The position numbers and the translations under genes are program-made. Below the pieces are notes generated by a model, which worked only from the letters and a program-made list of their open reading frames with translations, searched no databases and was not told where the DNA came from. From Dehalococcoidia bacterium (GTDB lineage: Bacteria; Chloroflexota; Dehalococcoidia; Tepidiformales; Tepidiformaceae): a DNA stretch of 64,000 nucleotides. This document shows positions 29,840-37,421 of the stretch, piece after piece (within the stretch, counting starts at the first letter, position 1; the number at the start of each line of letters is the position of its first letter). The stretch is from the NCBI GenBank assembly GCA_022824925.1, contig JAJDYW010000041.1:1-64000 (forward strand). The letters are read 5' to 3'.

Positions 29840-29870
29840 GTCTCACGGGAGACGTGAGACTGCCAGTATC
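29840..29870 (-). promoter_or_regulatory. perfect 8-bp inverted repeat next to the M23 promoter
   Basis: GTCTCACG (29840-29847) and CGTGAGAC (29853-29860) flank a 5-nt centre. On the minus strand GATACT (29865-29870) is a possible -10 box just upstream, so the palindrome would cover the transcription start, as a repressor operator does. A hairpin role in the mRNA leader is the alternative. Confidence 0.5.
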
Positions 29871-29949
29871 CCCACGGCGGGTAGTGGGCAGAACATAAAC
29901 TCTGCACCACCGCAAAGGCGATTGCAAGGCACGGTCGTGGCCAGCGCCC

Positions 29950-31518
29950 TTAGACCTCGGTGCGCAGGCTGGCGAGGAACTCTTCGTTGGTCTCGCTGCG
30001 GCCCAGCCGTTCGAGAAGGCGCTCGGTGGCCTCGAGGGAGTTGGGGGAGTTCTGCGAGATCATGGCGGTCATGCGGCGGACCAGCCAGACGCCCTTGAGG
30101 GTTGCCTCGTCGAGGAGGAGCTCCTCACGGCGGGTGGAACTCGCCTGGATATCGATGGCGGGGTAGAAGCGGCGCTCGGCGAGCTTGCGGTCGAGGCGCA
30201 GCTCCATGTTCCCGGTGCCCTTGAACTCCTCGAAGATGACCTCGTCCATGCGGCTGCCGGTGTCGATGAGGCAGGTCGCGATGACCGTCAGGGAGCCGCC
30301 TTCCTCGCACTTGCGGGCGGCGCCGAAGAGGCGCTTGGGGGGGTAGAGGGCAACGGGGTCGACGCCGCCGGTGAGGGTGCGCCCGCTGGGGGGCAGGGCG
30401 AGGTTGTAGGCGCGCGTGGCGCGGGTGATGGAGTCCATGAGGATGACCACGTCCTGGCCGCCCTCCACGAGCCGCTTGGCCCGCTCGAAGGCCATCTCGG
30501 CGACGCGCGTGTGGTCCTCGACGGGCTCATCGAAGGTGCTGCTGGCGACCTCGCCGCGAACGCTGCGGCGCATGTCCGTGACTTCCTCTGGGCGCTCGCC
30601 GATGAGGACGACCATGAGGTGGACATCGGGGTGGTTGGTGGTGATGCCGTTGGCGATGTTCTGGAGGAGCATCGTCTTGCCGGCCTTGGGCGGGGAGACG
30701 ATGAGGGCGCGCTGGCCGCGCCCGATGGGGGCGATCAGGTCGATGAGGCGGTGGGTGAGATTATCGGGGGTGGTCTCGAGGAGGAGCTGCTCGTTGGGGA
30801 AGACGGCGGTGAGACTCTCGAAGAAGGGGCGGCGCTTGGCAGCCTCGGGGTCGAGCCCGTTGACGGCCTCGACCTTGAGGAGGCCGTAGTACTTCTCGTT
30901 ATCGCGCGGGGCGCGGATCTGGCCGGTGACGTAATCGCCGGGGCGGAGGGCGAAGCGGCGCAGGTTGGACTGCGAGACGTAGATGTCGTGGGGGCCGGGG
31001 AGGAGGGACTCGCCGCGGAGGAAGCCGTAGTTGCCGTCGTCGGAGACTTCAAGGAAGCCACCGGAGAAGAGGTTGCCACGGCGCTCGGCCTGTGCCTGGA
31101 GGAGGCGGAAGATGAGGTCGCGTTTCCGCAGGGTGGAGGCGTTGCTGACGCCGAGCTCGCGGGCGAGGCGTGTCAGCTCGCCACGGGTGGTTCCCTCAAG
31201 CTCGGAGATGTTGAGCGTGGGAACCCCGTCCTCGCGATCGGAGGGGGCGGAGGGGGCTTCTTCAGCCGGCGGGGACTCAGGTGCACGTGTAATGGCAACG
31301 ATCCTGATTGCCCGCTGCGAGGGGCGCTCGGCAAGAACGGGCGAGATGGGTTGCGAAACCTCAACTGTCGAGGTCGCCTGGTGAGCGCATCGGCAGGCTG
31401 CCGGGCTTCTGACCAGTGCCCTGCCAGAATACGAGAGCTTGGTGAACGGGGCAAGCTGGGCGCGGGCTTTGCGCGCAGCAGCATGCGGCCCTACGATCGC
31501 GCTCCATGGCAAACACAC
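29950..31518 (-). CDS. rho: transcription termination factor Rho, start codon unresolved
   Basis: Hexameric RNA-dependent ATPase that ends transcripts. Conserved blocks: [21 protein letters not shown], the RNA-binding cold-shock fold ([20 protein letters not shown]), Walker [26 protein letters not shown], the Q/R loops ([10 protein letters not shown]) and [15 protein letters not shown]. The coordinate given is the outermost canonical start (GTG 31518). Between 31512 and the conserved domain at about 31215 there is no in-frame ATG, GTG or TTG, while the best promoter starts RNA near 31419. A non-canonical start (for example ATC 31347 after TTGAGG, or ATT 31293) or a recoding event is therefore likely. 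Confidence 0.93.
   Translation of the reverse strand: MCLPWSAIVGPHAAARKARAQLAPFTKLSYSGRALVRSPAACRCAHQATSTVEVSQPISPVLAERPSQRAIRIVAITRAPESPPAEEAPSAPSDREDGVPTLNISELEGTTRGELTRLARELGVSNASTLRKRDLIFRLLQAQAERRGNLFSGGFLEVSDDGNYGFLRGESLLPGPHDIYVSQSNLRRFALRPGDYVTGQIRAPRDNEKYYGLLKVEAVNGLDPEAAKRRPFFESLTAVFPNEQLLLETTPDNLTHRLIDLIAPIGRGQRALIVSPPKAGKTMLLQNIANGITTNHPDVHLMVVLIGERPEEVTDMRRSVRGEVASSTFDEPVEDHTRVAEMAFERAKRLVEGGQDVVILMDSITRATRAYNLALPPSGRTLTGGVDPVALYPPKRLFGAARKCEEGGSLTVIATCLIDTGSRMDEVIFEEFKGTGNMELRLDRKLAERRFYPAIDIQASSTRREELLLDEATLKGVWLVRRMTAMISQNSPNSLEATERLLERLGRSETNEEFLASLRTEV
31361..31390 (-). CDS. possible 9-codon leader peptide of rho
   Basis: An ATG at 31390 opens a 9-codon frame (MRSPGDLDS) ending in TGA at 31361-31363, inside the predicted rho leader and in a different frame from rho. 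Its stop lies within the TTGAGG that could serve as a ribosome site. Some bacteria carry a rho leader peptide; homology cannot be judged at this length. Confidence 0.3.
   Translation of the reverse strand: MRSPGDLDS
31426..31454 (-). promoter_or_regulatory. rho promoter
   Basis: On the minus strand TTGCCC (31449-31454) and TATTCT (31426-31431) are exactly 17 nt apart, a good sigma-70-type match. The -35 is 14 bp from the -35 of the divergent rpsT promoter. Confidence 0.55.
31469..31497 (+). promoter_or_regulatory. rpsT promoter, leaderless
   Basis: TTGCGC (31469-31474) and TACGAT (31492-31497) are 17 nt apart. The ATG follows 8 nt after the -10 box, so the mRNA would start at the initiation codon. 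Confidence 0.5.
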
Positions 31519-31763
31519 GATCGGCGATCAAGCGCTGGCGGCAGTCGGTGAAGCGCCGGACCCGGAACCGGGCGACGCGCTCCGAATCGCGCACGGCCGT
31601 GCGCCTGGCGCGTGAGGCGGCAGCGAGCGGCGACGGCGAGGCCTTCGGCGCGGCGCTGAGCGAGGCGTACTCGGTGCTGGACCGGGCGGCGCGCAAGGGC
31701 GCCATCCCCACGGGACGGGCGGACCGCACGAAGCGCCGGCTGGCGGCGCTGCGCCCGGAGTAG
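31506..31763 (+). CDS. rpsT: 30S ribosomal protein bS20
   Basis: Small-subunit assembly protein that binds 16S rRNA. The 85 residues show the family pattern: [37 protein letters not shown] and a C-terminal helix KGAIPTGRADRTKRRLAAL. It is divergent from rho, and the outermost canonical start of rho overlaps this gene's first codons on the other strand. It probably has a leaderless mRNA. Confidence 0.95.
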   Translation: MANTRSAIKRWRQSVKRRTRNRATRSESRTAVRLAREAAASGDGEAFGAALSEAYSVLDRAARKGAIPTGRADRTKRRLAALRPE

Positions 31764-31856
31764 CTTCCTTCCCGGCACGGGTCGGAAGGACGGCGGGATG
31801 ACGCCGAACGGACACGCCTGCCCCGCGAACACGAGCGGCGGCCCTGGAGCGGCAGC

Positions 31857-32588
31857 GTGACGGGGCCACGCGGCGCCCTCCCCACGGTGGACGTGGTCAT
31901 CCCCTGCTACAACGAGGTGGGCGTGCTGCGCGCGAGCGTGGCGCGCACGCTCGCGCTCTTCGAGGAGCACCCCCGCTTCGACTGGCGGCTCGTCATCGCC
32001 GACAACGGATCGAACGACGGCACGGGCGAACTCGCGCGGGAGTTGGAGGGGGAGCACGAGCCGGTGCGGGCGATCGTGCTGACGGTGAAGGGCCGGGGGA
32101 TCGCGCTGCGAGAGGCCTGGCTGGGGAGCGACGCGGACGTGGTCGCCTATATGGACGTGGACCTGAGCACGGACCTGGCGCACCTGCCCGTGCTGGTGGG
32201 GATGGTGGCGGAGGAGGGGTACGACGTCGTCAGCGGATCGCGGCTGGCGCGGGGATCGGCGACGACGCGGTCGTTGAAGCGGGAGGTGATCTCGCGCTGC
32301 TACGTGCTCATCATCCGGGCGTTCTTCCCGCGGCTGCGGATCACGGACGCGCAGTGCGGCTTCAAGGCGGCGGGGCGGCGGGCGGTGGAGGCGATCGTGC
32401 CGGCGATCGAGGACCGCGCATGGTTCTTCGATACGGAGCTCCTGATCCGGGCGCAGCAGGGGGGATGGCGGGTGGGCGAACTGCCGGTGCGGTGGGTGGA
32501 GGACCGGGATACGAAGGTCCGGATCGTGAGCACGGCGCTGGAGGATTTGCGGGGTCTCGTGCGGCTGCGATTCGGGCTGCGGCTGTAA
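31857..32588 (+). CDS. family 2 glycosyltransferase (dolichyl/polyprenyl-phosphate hexose synthase-like)
   Basis: Transfers a sugar from a nucleotide donor, probably to a lipid phosphate. The 243-residue GT-A domain has DVVIPCYNE, DNGSNDGTGELA and the metal motif MDVDLSTDL, then ITDAQCGFKAAGRRA typical of Alg5/DPM1-like enzymes. There are no transmembrane helices after the catalytic domain, so it would work as a soluble or peripheral enzyme. It starts with GTG. The gene stands alone between rpsT and the cytochrome bc operon. Confidence 0.85.
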   Translation: MTGPRGALPTVDVVIPCYNEVGVLRASVARTLALFEEHPRFDWRLVIADNGSNDGTGELARELEGEHEPVRAIVLTVKGRGIALREAWLGSDADVVAYMDVDLSTDLAHLPVLVGMVAEEGYDVVSGSRLARGSATTRSLKREVISRCYVLIIRAFFPRLRITDAQCGFKAAGRRAVEAIVPAIEDRAWFFDTELLIRAQQGGWRVGELPVRWVEDRDTKVRIVSTALEDLRGLVRLRFGLRL

Positions 32589-32634
32589 GGGAAGGGCTCT
32601 CCGTGAAGCCCCCGTGGCCTGCCCGCGAGCAGGT

Positions 32635-32663
32635 TTGACCCCCTACGAGGGGCGGGGTATAAC
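32635..32663 (+). promoter_or_regulatory. cytochrome bc operon promoter
   Basis: TTGACC (32635-32640) and TATAAC (32658-32663) are separated by exactly 17 nt, one of the strongest sigma-70-type matches in the window. The first coding start is at 32737, leaving a 5' UTR of about 65 nt. Confidence 0.65.
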
Positions 32664-32736
32664 TCGCTTGCTACAGGATTCACAAACTCGCCGGGGCCGG
32701 AAACGGCCGCGGTGCGAACGGAGAGGGCGCGGGGCC

Positions 32737-32835
32737 GTGGAAGTTGGCGAATTTCTCGAGCTGGTCTTCGTGTTTGTCACGATGTTCCTGGGCCTGGGCA
32801 TCATGGTCGCCTTCGGCAAGTGGTGGGAGCGCTAA
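32737..32835 (+). CDS. 32-residue single-helix membrane peptide of the bc operon
   Basis: From GTG at 32737 the peptide begins MEVGEFLELVFVFVTMFLG, continues through a hydrophobic helix and ends FGKWWER. It has one transmembrane span with an acidic N-terminus and a Trp/Arg belt at the C-terminus. Its stop is 3 nt before the cytochrome b6-like ATG, so it is translated with the complex. By size and position it recalls the one-helix subunits PetG, PetL and PetN of b6f complexes, but I see no clear homology. GAGAGG lies about 10 nt upstream. It is easily missed by annotation. Confidence 0.6.
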   Translation: MEVGEFLELVFVFVTMFLGLGIMVAFGKWWER

Positions 32836-32838
32836 GCG

Positions 32839-33591
32839 ATGGCCGTAGAGCAGCCCACGCAACCGACGCTCGGCGACCAGATCTACGACAAGCTGTTCCA
32901 CAACTACGTGTGGAAGTCGATCTTCCGCACGGGCTACCCGAACACGCCGCGGAACCAGATGCTGGTGATCGCGACGAACGTGTTCCTGCACCTGCACCCG
33001 ACGCGGATCCACCGCACCCACGTGAAGATCACGCACACCTACTGCCTGGGCGGGCTCACCTTCTTCATGTTCCTGGGCCTGACGGTGACGGGCATCCTGC
33101 TGATGTTCTACTACGTGCCCAGCGTGGACCGGGCCTACCTGGACATCCAGAACATCCAGACCAATGTGCAGTTCGGCCAGCTGATGCGAAACATGCATCG
33201 CTGGATGGCGCACGCGATGGTGATCCTGGTGTTCCTGCACATGCTGCGGGTGTTCTATACGGGCGCCTACAAGCCCCCGCGGGAGTTCAACTGGGTCGTG
33301 GGCGTGGTGCTGCTGGTGTTGACGTTCCTGCTTAGCTTCACGGGCTACCTGCTGCCGTGGGACCAGCTGGCGTTCTGGGCCATCACGGTGGGCACGAACA
33401 TCGCCGGCTCGGCGCCGGTGCTGGGCCCGAAGACCCGCTTCTGGCTGCTGGGCGGCTTCGAGGTGGGACCGGACGCCCTGATTCGCTTCTACACGCTCCA
33501 CGTCATCGGCCTGCCCCTGCTGGCCGCCATCTTCATGGCCGTGCACTTCTGGCGGATCCGCCGGGATGGCGGCCTGGCCCGGCCGCTGTAG
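32839..33591 (+). CDS. cytochrome b6-type subunit of a quinol:cytochrome c/plastocyanin-type oxidoreductase
   Basis: The four-helix N-terminal half of split cytochrome b, binding two b hemes. Heme ligands are His120 (MHRW) and His134 (FLHM) in the second helix and His221 (TLHV) and His236 (AVHF) in the fourth; the 14- and 15-residue spacings are those of b6 rather than mitochondrial cytochrome b. Cys69 in THTYCLGG matches the Cys that covalently holds heme c(i) in b6f complexes, so an extra heme is likely. The 250-residue length is slightly longer than PetB. It is followed by subunit IV and Rieske genes. Confidence 0.92.
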   Translation: MAVEQPTQPTLGDQIYDKLFHNYVWKSIFRTGYPNTPRNQMLVIATNVFLHLHPTRIHRTHVKITHTYCLGGLTFFMFLGLTVTGILLMFYYVPSVDRAYLDIQNIQTNVQFGQLMRNMHRWMAHAMVILVFLHMLRVFYTGAYKPPREFNWVVGVVLLVLTFLLSFTGYLLPWDQLAFWAITVGTNIAGSAPVLGPKTRFWLLGGFEVGPDALIRFYTLHVIGLPLLAAIFMAVHFWRIRRDGGLARPL

Positions 33592-33610
33592 GGGCGGGGT
33601 GAGCTAGCAC

Positions 33611-34501
33611 ATGGCTACCGTCGTTGTCGCCCGTCCGGCCGCCCGGCCCACCCCTCGCGCTCGCGATGAGGAGGTGCTGGTCTGGCCCGACCTCGTGTTC
33701 GTCGAGTTCATCTCCGCGCTCCTCTTCACGATGCTGCTGTTCATCCTCTCGTTCGTGATGAACGCGCCCCTCCTGGACGAGGCCAACGCGAACGTCACGA
33801 ACGACCCGGCGAAGGCGCCCTGGTACCTGCTGAACCTGCAGGAGCTGCTGCTCCACATGAACGCGGCCCTGGCCGGCATCGTGGTGCCGACGGTGTGGCT
33901 GATCGTCCTCGCGGCCTTCCCCTACTTTGATCGCTCCTCGGACGGGCAGGGACGCTGGTTCGCCGATGTCAACTCGGTGAAGAACACCGTAATCTCGCTC
34001 ATGGTGGGCTTCTGGGGAACGCTGGCCCTCATCCTCTGGAACTCGGGCAAGGTGGCGCTCTGGTTGAAGGACTGGTTCGGGTTCTCCGGAGGCGACACGC
34101 TCGCCTTCCTGGAGCGCTCGGCGGCGCTCAAGGACCCCTCGGTGGTGCCCTGGCCCGACTGGGCGGATTCGATTCCCTACCTGTGGTTCAACCTGAAGAT
34201 CCTGGACGAGGGTCCGGGCGCGGGCGTGACCACCTTCCAGAAGATCGACCTGCCGACGCTGCTGGTGGACATCGGCATCCCCGCTGGCTTCATGGTCGGG
34301 CTCACCTGCCTGCTCATCTACTTCTTCTGGAAGATCAACTGGGTGCATACGCGGCGAGACGCGCTGATCACGCTGATGAGCGGGTTCGTAGGCGCGTTCC
34401 TGATGCTGACGATCATCGGTACGGCCTTCCGCGGCCCGGGCCAGGACCTGATCTGGCCGTGGGACCTGCGAACGCTGGAAGGCATCCCGGGGCAGGAGTA
34501 G
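33611..34501 (+). CDS. cytochrome b C-terminal domain subunit (subunit IV/QcrC-like)
   Basis: The second half of split cytochrome b, forming part of the quinol oxidation site. The 296-residue protein begins with a cytoplasmic stretch ending VWPDLVFVEF and has hydrophobic helices at about 35-50, 90-105, 140-165 and, after an insert, 232-250 and 263-280. The Qo motif PEWY of most relatives reads APWY (in DPAKAPWYLLNLQELL), as in menaquinol-oxidising Gram-positive enzymes, so the Glu is absent. It is larger than cyanobacterial PetD (about 160) and contains an extra loop at about 165-215. Confidence 0.9.
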   Translation: MATVVVARPAARPTPRARDEEVLVWPDLVFVEFISALLFTMLLFILSFVMNAPLLDEANANVTNDPAKAPWYLLNLQELLLHMNAALAGIVVPTVWLIVLAAFPYFDRSSDGQGRWFADVNSVKNTVISLMVGFWGTLALILWNSGKVALWLKDWFGFSGGDTLAFLERSAALKDPSVVPWPDWADSIPYLWFNLKILDEGPGAGVTTFQKIDLPTLLVDIGIPAGFMVGLTCLLIYFFWKINWVHTRRDALITLMSGFVGAFLMLTIIGTAFRGPGQDLIWPWDLRTLEGIPGQE

Positions 34502-34507
34502 CAGGAC

Positions 34508-35104
34508 ATGGCGCAAGCGCGGCAAATCGAGCAGGCCCGCCAGGCGGAAGCGCGCAAGGTCTCGCGCCGCTCGTTCATGCGCGTGAGCGCCTTCGCGGGG
34601 CTGACACTGACGCTGGGGGCCTTCAGCGCCTTCTTCCTGGGCTTCTTCAACCTGCGCAGCCCGCAGGGCTTCGGACGGCCGGTCACGGTTCCGGAGATCC
34701 AGATCCCGGAGCCCGGCGACGAGCCCGTCCGCATCACGGAAGGCAAGTTCTGGCTCGTGAACCTGGACGGCGCCGAGGGTGACGTCCTCGACCAGGGCGG
34801 CACGGGCGGCTTGATCGCGCTCTACTGGAAGTGCCCGCACCTCGGGTGCACGATTCCGTGGCGAGGCGACTTCGATGGAGCGGAAGTCGCATTTCCGGGC
34901 ATCCAGGGGTGGTTCCGCTGCCCCTGCCACGGCTCGACCTACTCGCGGGCGGGGGTGCGCGTGTTCGGACCGGCGCCGCGCCCGATGGATACGTTCCTGC
35001 TGACGACGAACCCGGACGGCTCGGTGACCGTGAATACGCGGGGGCTGACGCTGGGCGGGGGCGCGGTTCCCAATCCCCTGCGGGCGGTGCCCTACAGTGG
35101 CTAG
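34508..35104 (+). CDS. Rieske [2Fe-2S] protein
   Basis: High-potential iron-sulfur subunit moving electrons from quinol to the cytochrome c or copper centre. The 198-residue protein has a twin-arginine-like signal anchor (SRRSFMRVSAFAGLTLTLGA, about 19-38) followed by the Rieske domain, with cluster ligands in CPHLGC and CPCHGS and the usual Cys pair for a disulfide. ATG at 34508 is 6 nt after the previous stop. It is part of the four-gene complex. Confidence 0.94.
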   Translation: MAQARQIEQARQAEARKVSRRSFMRVSAFAGLTLTLGAFSAFFLGFFNLRSPQGFGRPVTVPEIQIPEPGDEPVRITEGKFWLVNLDGAEGDVLDQGGTGGLIALYWKCPHLGCTIPWRGDFDGAEVAFPGIQGWFRCPCHGSTYSRAGVRVFGPAPRPMDTFLLTTNPDGSVTVNTRGLTLGGGAVPNPLRAVPYSG

Positions 35105-35122
35105 CCGACACGGGAGGACTCG

Positions 35123-36991
35123 TTGAATACTCAGCGCCAAATCTTCCTGATCGTGGTGCTGATGTTCATCGGCGTGGCCGGCTGCGCCGCCTATACGGCG
35201 ATCGACCTGCCCATCCGCGCCGAGCGGCAGGCGGACTTCTTCACGGCGGAGTCGATCGAGCGCGGGGCCCTGCTCTACGCGAACAACTGCCGCACCTGCC
35301 ACGGCATCCGCGGCGAGGGCGGCGTGGGTCTCACGCTGAACAAGGCCTCGTTCCGCAACCAGGAGCCGCTGGCGCTCTCCCAGAACCAGGATCTCATCCG
35401 GCGGACGCTGACCTGCGGGCGCGCGGGCACGTTGATGCCGGCGTGGCTCGACTCGAACGGCGGCAGCCTGACGGCCAACCAGATCGAGCACCTCGTGCGG
35501 CTGCTGACGGCACCGCTCGAGGAGGACCTCTTCGACGCGAACGGCAACCCCACGAACCACGGGTGGCTGGAAGCCGTGCACTTCGCGCACAACCTGAACC
35601 ACGAGGCTCCGACCGGAGTCTCGGGCGACACGTTGCCGCAGATCGCGAAGGACCACGACATCGGCGGGCCCCAGGTGGTCGCACTGAACGGCCTCGCCTC
35701 GATCGAGGCACTCATCGACGAGGGGACCAGCATCCGGCTCCCGGACGGTCGCACGGTGCGAGCGCGGGAGAACGACAACGCGCGCAAGCTGGCCGAGCGC
35801 GAGCACGTTGGCGCCGTCATGATCGCCGACCTGAACGGCATCGACTGGGCGATCGACACCGACGGCAATTTCTACCTGCCCTACTCGGGCGACGACGAGA
35901 CCCTGATGCTCAACCCGAACGCGGGGACCATCGCGACGGGGCTCCTGCCGGGCCAGACGCTGCGGCTGCCGGAGGGCGCCATCTACCGGGTGCAGACGGG
36001 CGCGACGCTGGCGGGCATCGCGGAGCAGCACGGCATCACGGCGGCGCAGATCCGCTCGCTGAACCCGCTGCTGCTGGCCACGCTGGGGGACATCGCCGAC
36101 GACACCGCGCTGCCGGGCGAGCGCCGGCTCATCCTTCCCGACGGCGCGAGCTACACGGCCCAGCCGGGCGACACGCTGGTGAGCATCGCCGAGGCGCACG
36201 ACCTCCCGGAGATCGCGCTGGCCGAGGACAACGGGCTCGACGAGGACGCGGCCGTGACGCCGGGCACCGTGCTCACGCTGCGGGCGGGCACGCGCTACAT
36301 CGTGCAGTTCGGCGACACGGTCGCCTCCATCGCCACGAGCCACGGCATCGGCGAGGGCACGCTGCGCTCGCTGAACGAGGTGGGGGCGGACGAAGACATC
36401 TCGGATGCGATCTGGATCGCGCTGCCGCCCATCAACTCCTACCTGGTGATGGGCACGGACCTGGCTCAGGTCGCCGCGGGATTCGGCAACGTCACGGCCG
36501 CCACCCTGGGCGAGGCGAACGGGGTCCCGGCGGAAGCGGTGCTGCCCATCGGCAAGACGCTGCAGATGCCGGAGGACGCGTGGGGGGCGGCGCCCTCAGA
36601 CGAGCTCAACCCGGGCACGGCCTGCGTCGAGCACACGGTATCCACGAGCGCGTTCAACACGATTAGCGGGGCCGACCCGATCGTCATCGACGAGCCGAAC
36701 ACGGTCTCGACGGACGTGGTCATCCTCGCGAACGACAACGACTGGACGGTCGTGGCCGACGGCGTCGCCGGCACCCCGAACCGGACGGGCGTGAAGGTGA
36801 CGGCGGGCACGGCAGTGACGTTCGAGAACGTCGTCGGGCTGCACAACATCGAGATCGACGGGCAGCAGCAGGGCGAGGACTTCGAAGGCGTGGGCGTGAC
36901 GCGGACGATCACGTTCGACGCGCCGGGCGAGTACCGCATCACCTGCAGCTACCACCCGGACATGCTGGCGGTGGTGTTCGTCACCGAGTAG
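35123..36991 (+). CDS. cytochrome c - LysM repeats - cupredoxin fusion, electron carrier of the bc complex
   Basis: A 622-residue envelope protein that joins two redox centres on a wall-binding scaffold. Residues 7-25 form a signal or anchor helix. A class I cytochrome c domain follows with C56-R-T-C59-H60 and Met105 (TLMPAW) as the probable axial ligand. From about 160 to 485 there are six LysM-like repeats, two of them degenerate (for example TAQPGDTLVSIAEAHDLPE). The last 95 residues form a type 1 copper domain with His574, Cys608, His611 and Met614; the C-x2-H-x2-M spacing is amicyanin-like. TTG start after GGGAGGA. Family sense: electron acceptor of the Rieske protein. Confidence 0.85.
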   Translation: MNTQRQIFLIVVLMFIGVAGCAAYTAIDLPIRAERQADFFTAESIERGALLYANNCRTCHGIRGEGGVGLTLNKASFRNQEPLALSQNQDLIRRTLTCGRAGTLMPAWLDSNGGSLTANQIEHLVRLLTAPLEEDLFDANGNPTNHGWLEAVHFAHNLNHEAPTGVSGDTLPQIAKDHDIGGPQVVALNGLASIEALIDEGTSIRLPDGRTVRARENDNARKLAEREHVGAVMIADLNGIDWAIDTDGNFYLPYSGDDETLMLNPNAGTIATGLLPGQTLRLPEGAIYRVQTGATLAGIAEQHGITAAQIRSLNPLLLATLGDIADDTALPGERRLILPDGASYTAQPGDTLVSIAEAHDLPEIALAEDNGLDEDAAVTPGTVLTLRAGTRYIVQFGDTVASIATSHGIGEGTLRSLNEVGADEDISDAIWIALPPINSYLVMGTDLAQVAAGFGNVTAATLGEANGVPAEAVLPIGKTLQMPEDAWGAAPSDELNPGTACVEHTVSTSAFNTISGADPIVIDEPNTVSTDVVILANDNDWTVVADGVAGTPNRTGVKVTAGTAVTFENVVGLHNIEIDGQQQGEDFEGVGVTRTITFDAPGEYRITCSYHPDMLAVVFVTE

Positions 36992-37000
36992 GGCGCTTCA

Positions 37001-37029
37001 TTGACGCTCCGAAGGGTCGTGCCTACGAT
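37001..37029 (+). promoter_or_regulatory. promoter for the twin mini-protein genes
   Basis: TTGACG (37001-37006) and TACGAT (37024-37029) are 17 nt apart. GAGGAGGG at 37055-37062 serves the first ATG. Confidence 0.55.
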
Positions 37030-37067
37030 CCGGTCCCGATCAAGTTTCGCCAGCGAGGAGGGCGCAG

Positions 37068-37187
37068 ATGGCAGCACAGACGGGAAAACGGTATCTCTGC
37101 CCGGCGTGCGGCGCCGAGTTCATCGTGACGAAGGGCGGCGACGGCGAGCTGAAGTGCGGCGACACGCCGCTCGAGCAGAAGAAGTAG
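37068..37187 (+). CDS. 39-residue zinc-ribbon/desulforedoxin-like protein
   Basis: Begins MAAQTGKRYLCPACGAEF, continues through a Gly-rich turn and has a third Cys in ELKCGDTP. The C-x2-C pair and the later Cys resemble a desulforedoxin or rubrerythrin-type metal site, though the usual second C-terminal Cys is replaced by Gly. It is soluble, with a strong ribosome site. The next gene encodes a paralogue without the cysteine pair. It could bind iron or zinc, alone or as a dimer. Confidence 0.65.
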   Translation: MAAQTGKRYLCPACGAEFIVTKGGDGELKCGDTPLEQKK

Positions 37188-37200
37188 CGAGGGACATTCG

Positions 37201-37344
37201 ATGGCCGTACAACTGGGGAAGCGCTACAAGGACGAGCAGACCGGCATCGAGGTGCTGGTGATCAAGCCGGGCGACTGCGACCTGAAGGTCGACGACCGCG
37301 ACATGGAGCTGATGCAGCCGAAGGTTCTGCCCTCGGCCGACTAG
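37201..37344 (+). CDS. 47-residue cysteine-poor paralogue of the preceding mini-protein
   Basis: Begins MAVQLGKRYKDEQTGIEV and runs to MQPKVLPSAD. The shared GKRY start, the V-IKPGD/VTKGGD turn and the following Leu-Lys align with the zinc-ribbon neighbour, but the C-x2-C pair is replaced by Asp-Glu-Gln-Thr and only one Cys remains. The fold may be kept without the metal. The genes are 13 nt apart and clearly cotranscribed. Confidence 0.65.
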   Translation: MAVQLGKRYKDEQTGIEVLVIKPGDCDLKVDDRDMELMQPKVLPSAD

Positions 37345-37421
37345 GACGCACCGGTACCGGAGACGACCACGACGGGGCCCGCGCGGCCCCGTTCTGCTAG
37401 GCGGGCCACGGCGAGGGACGG

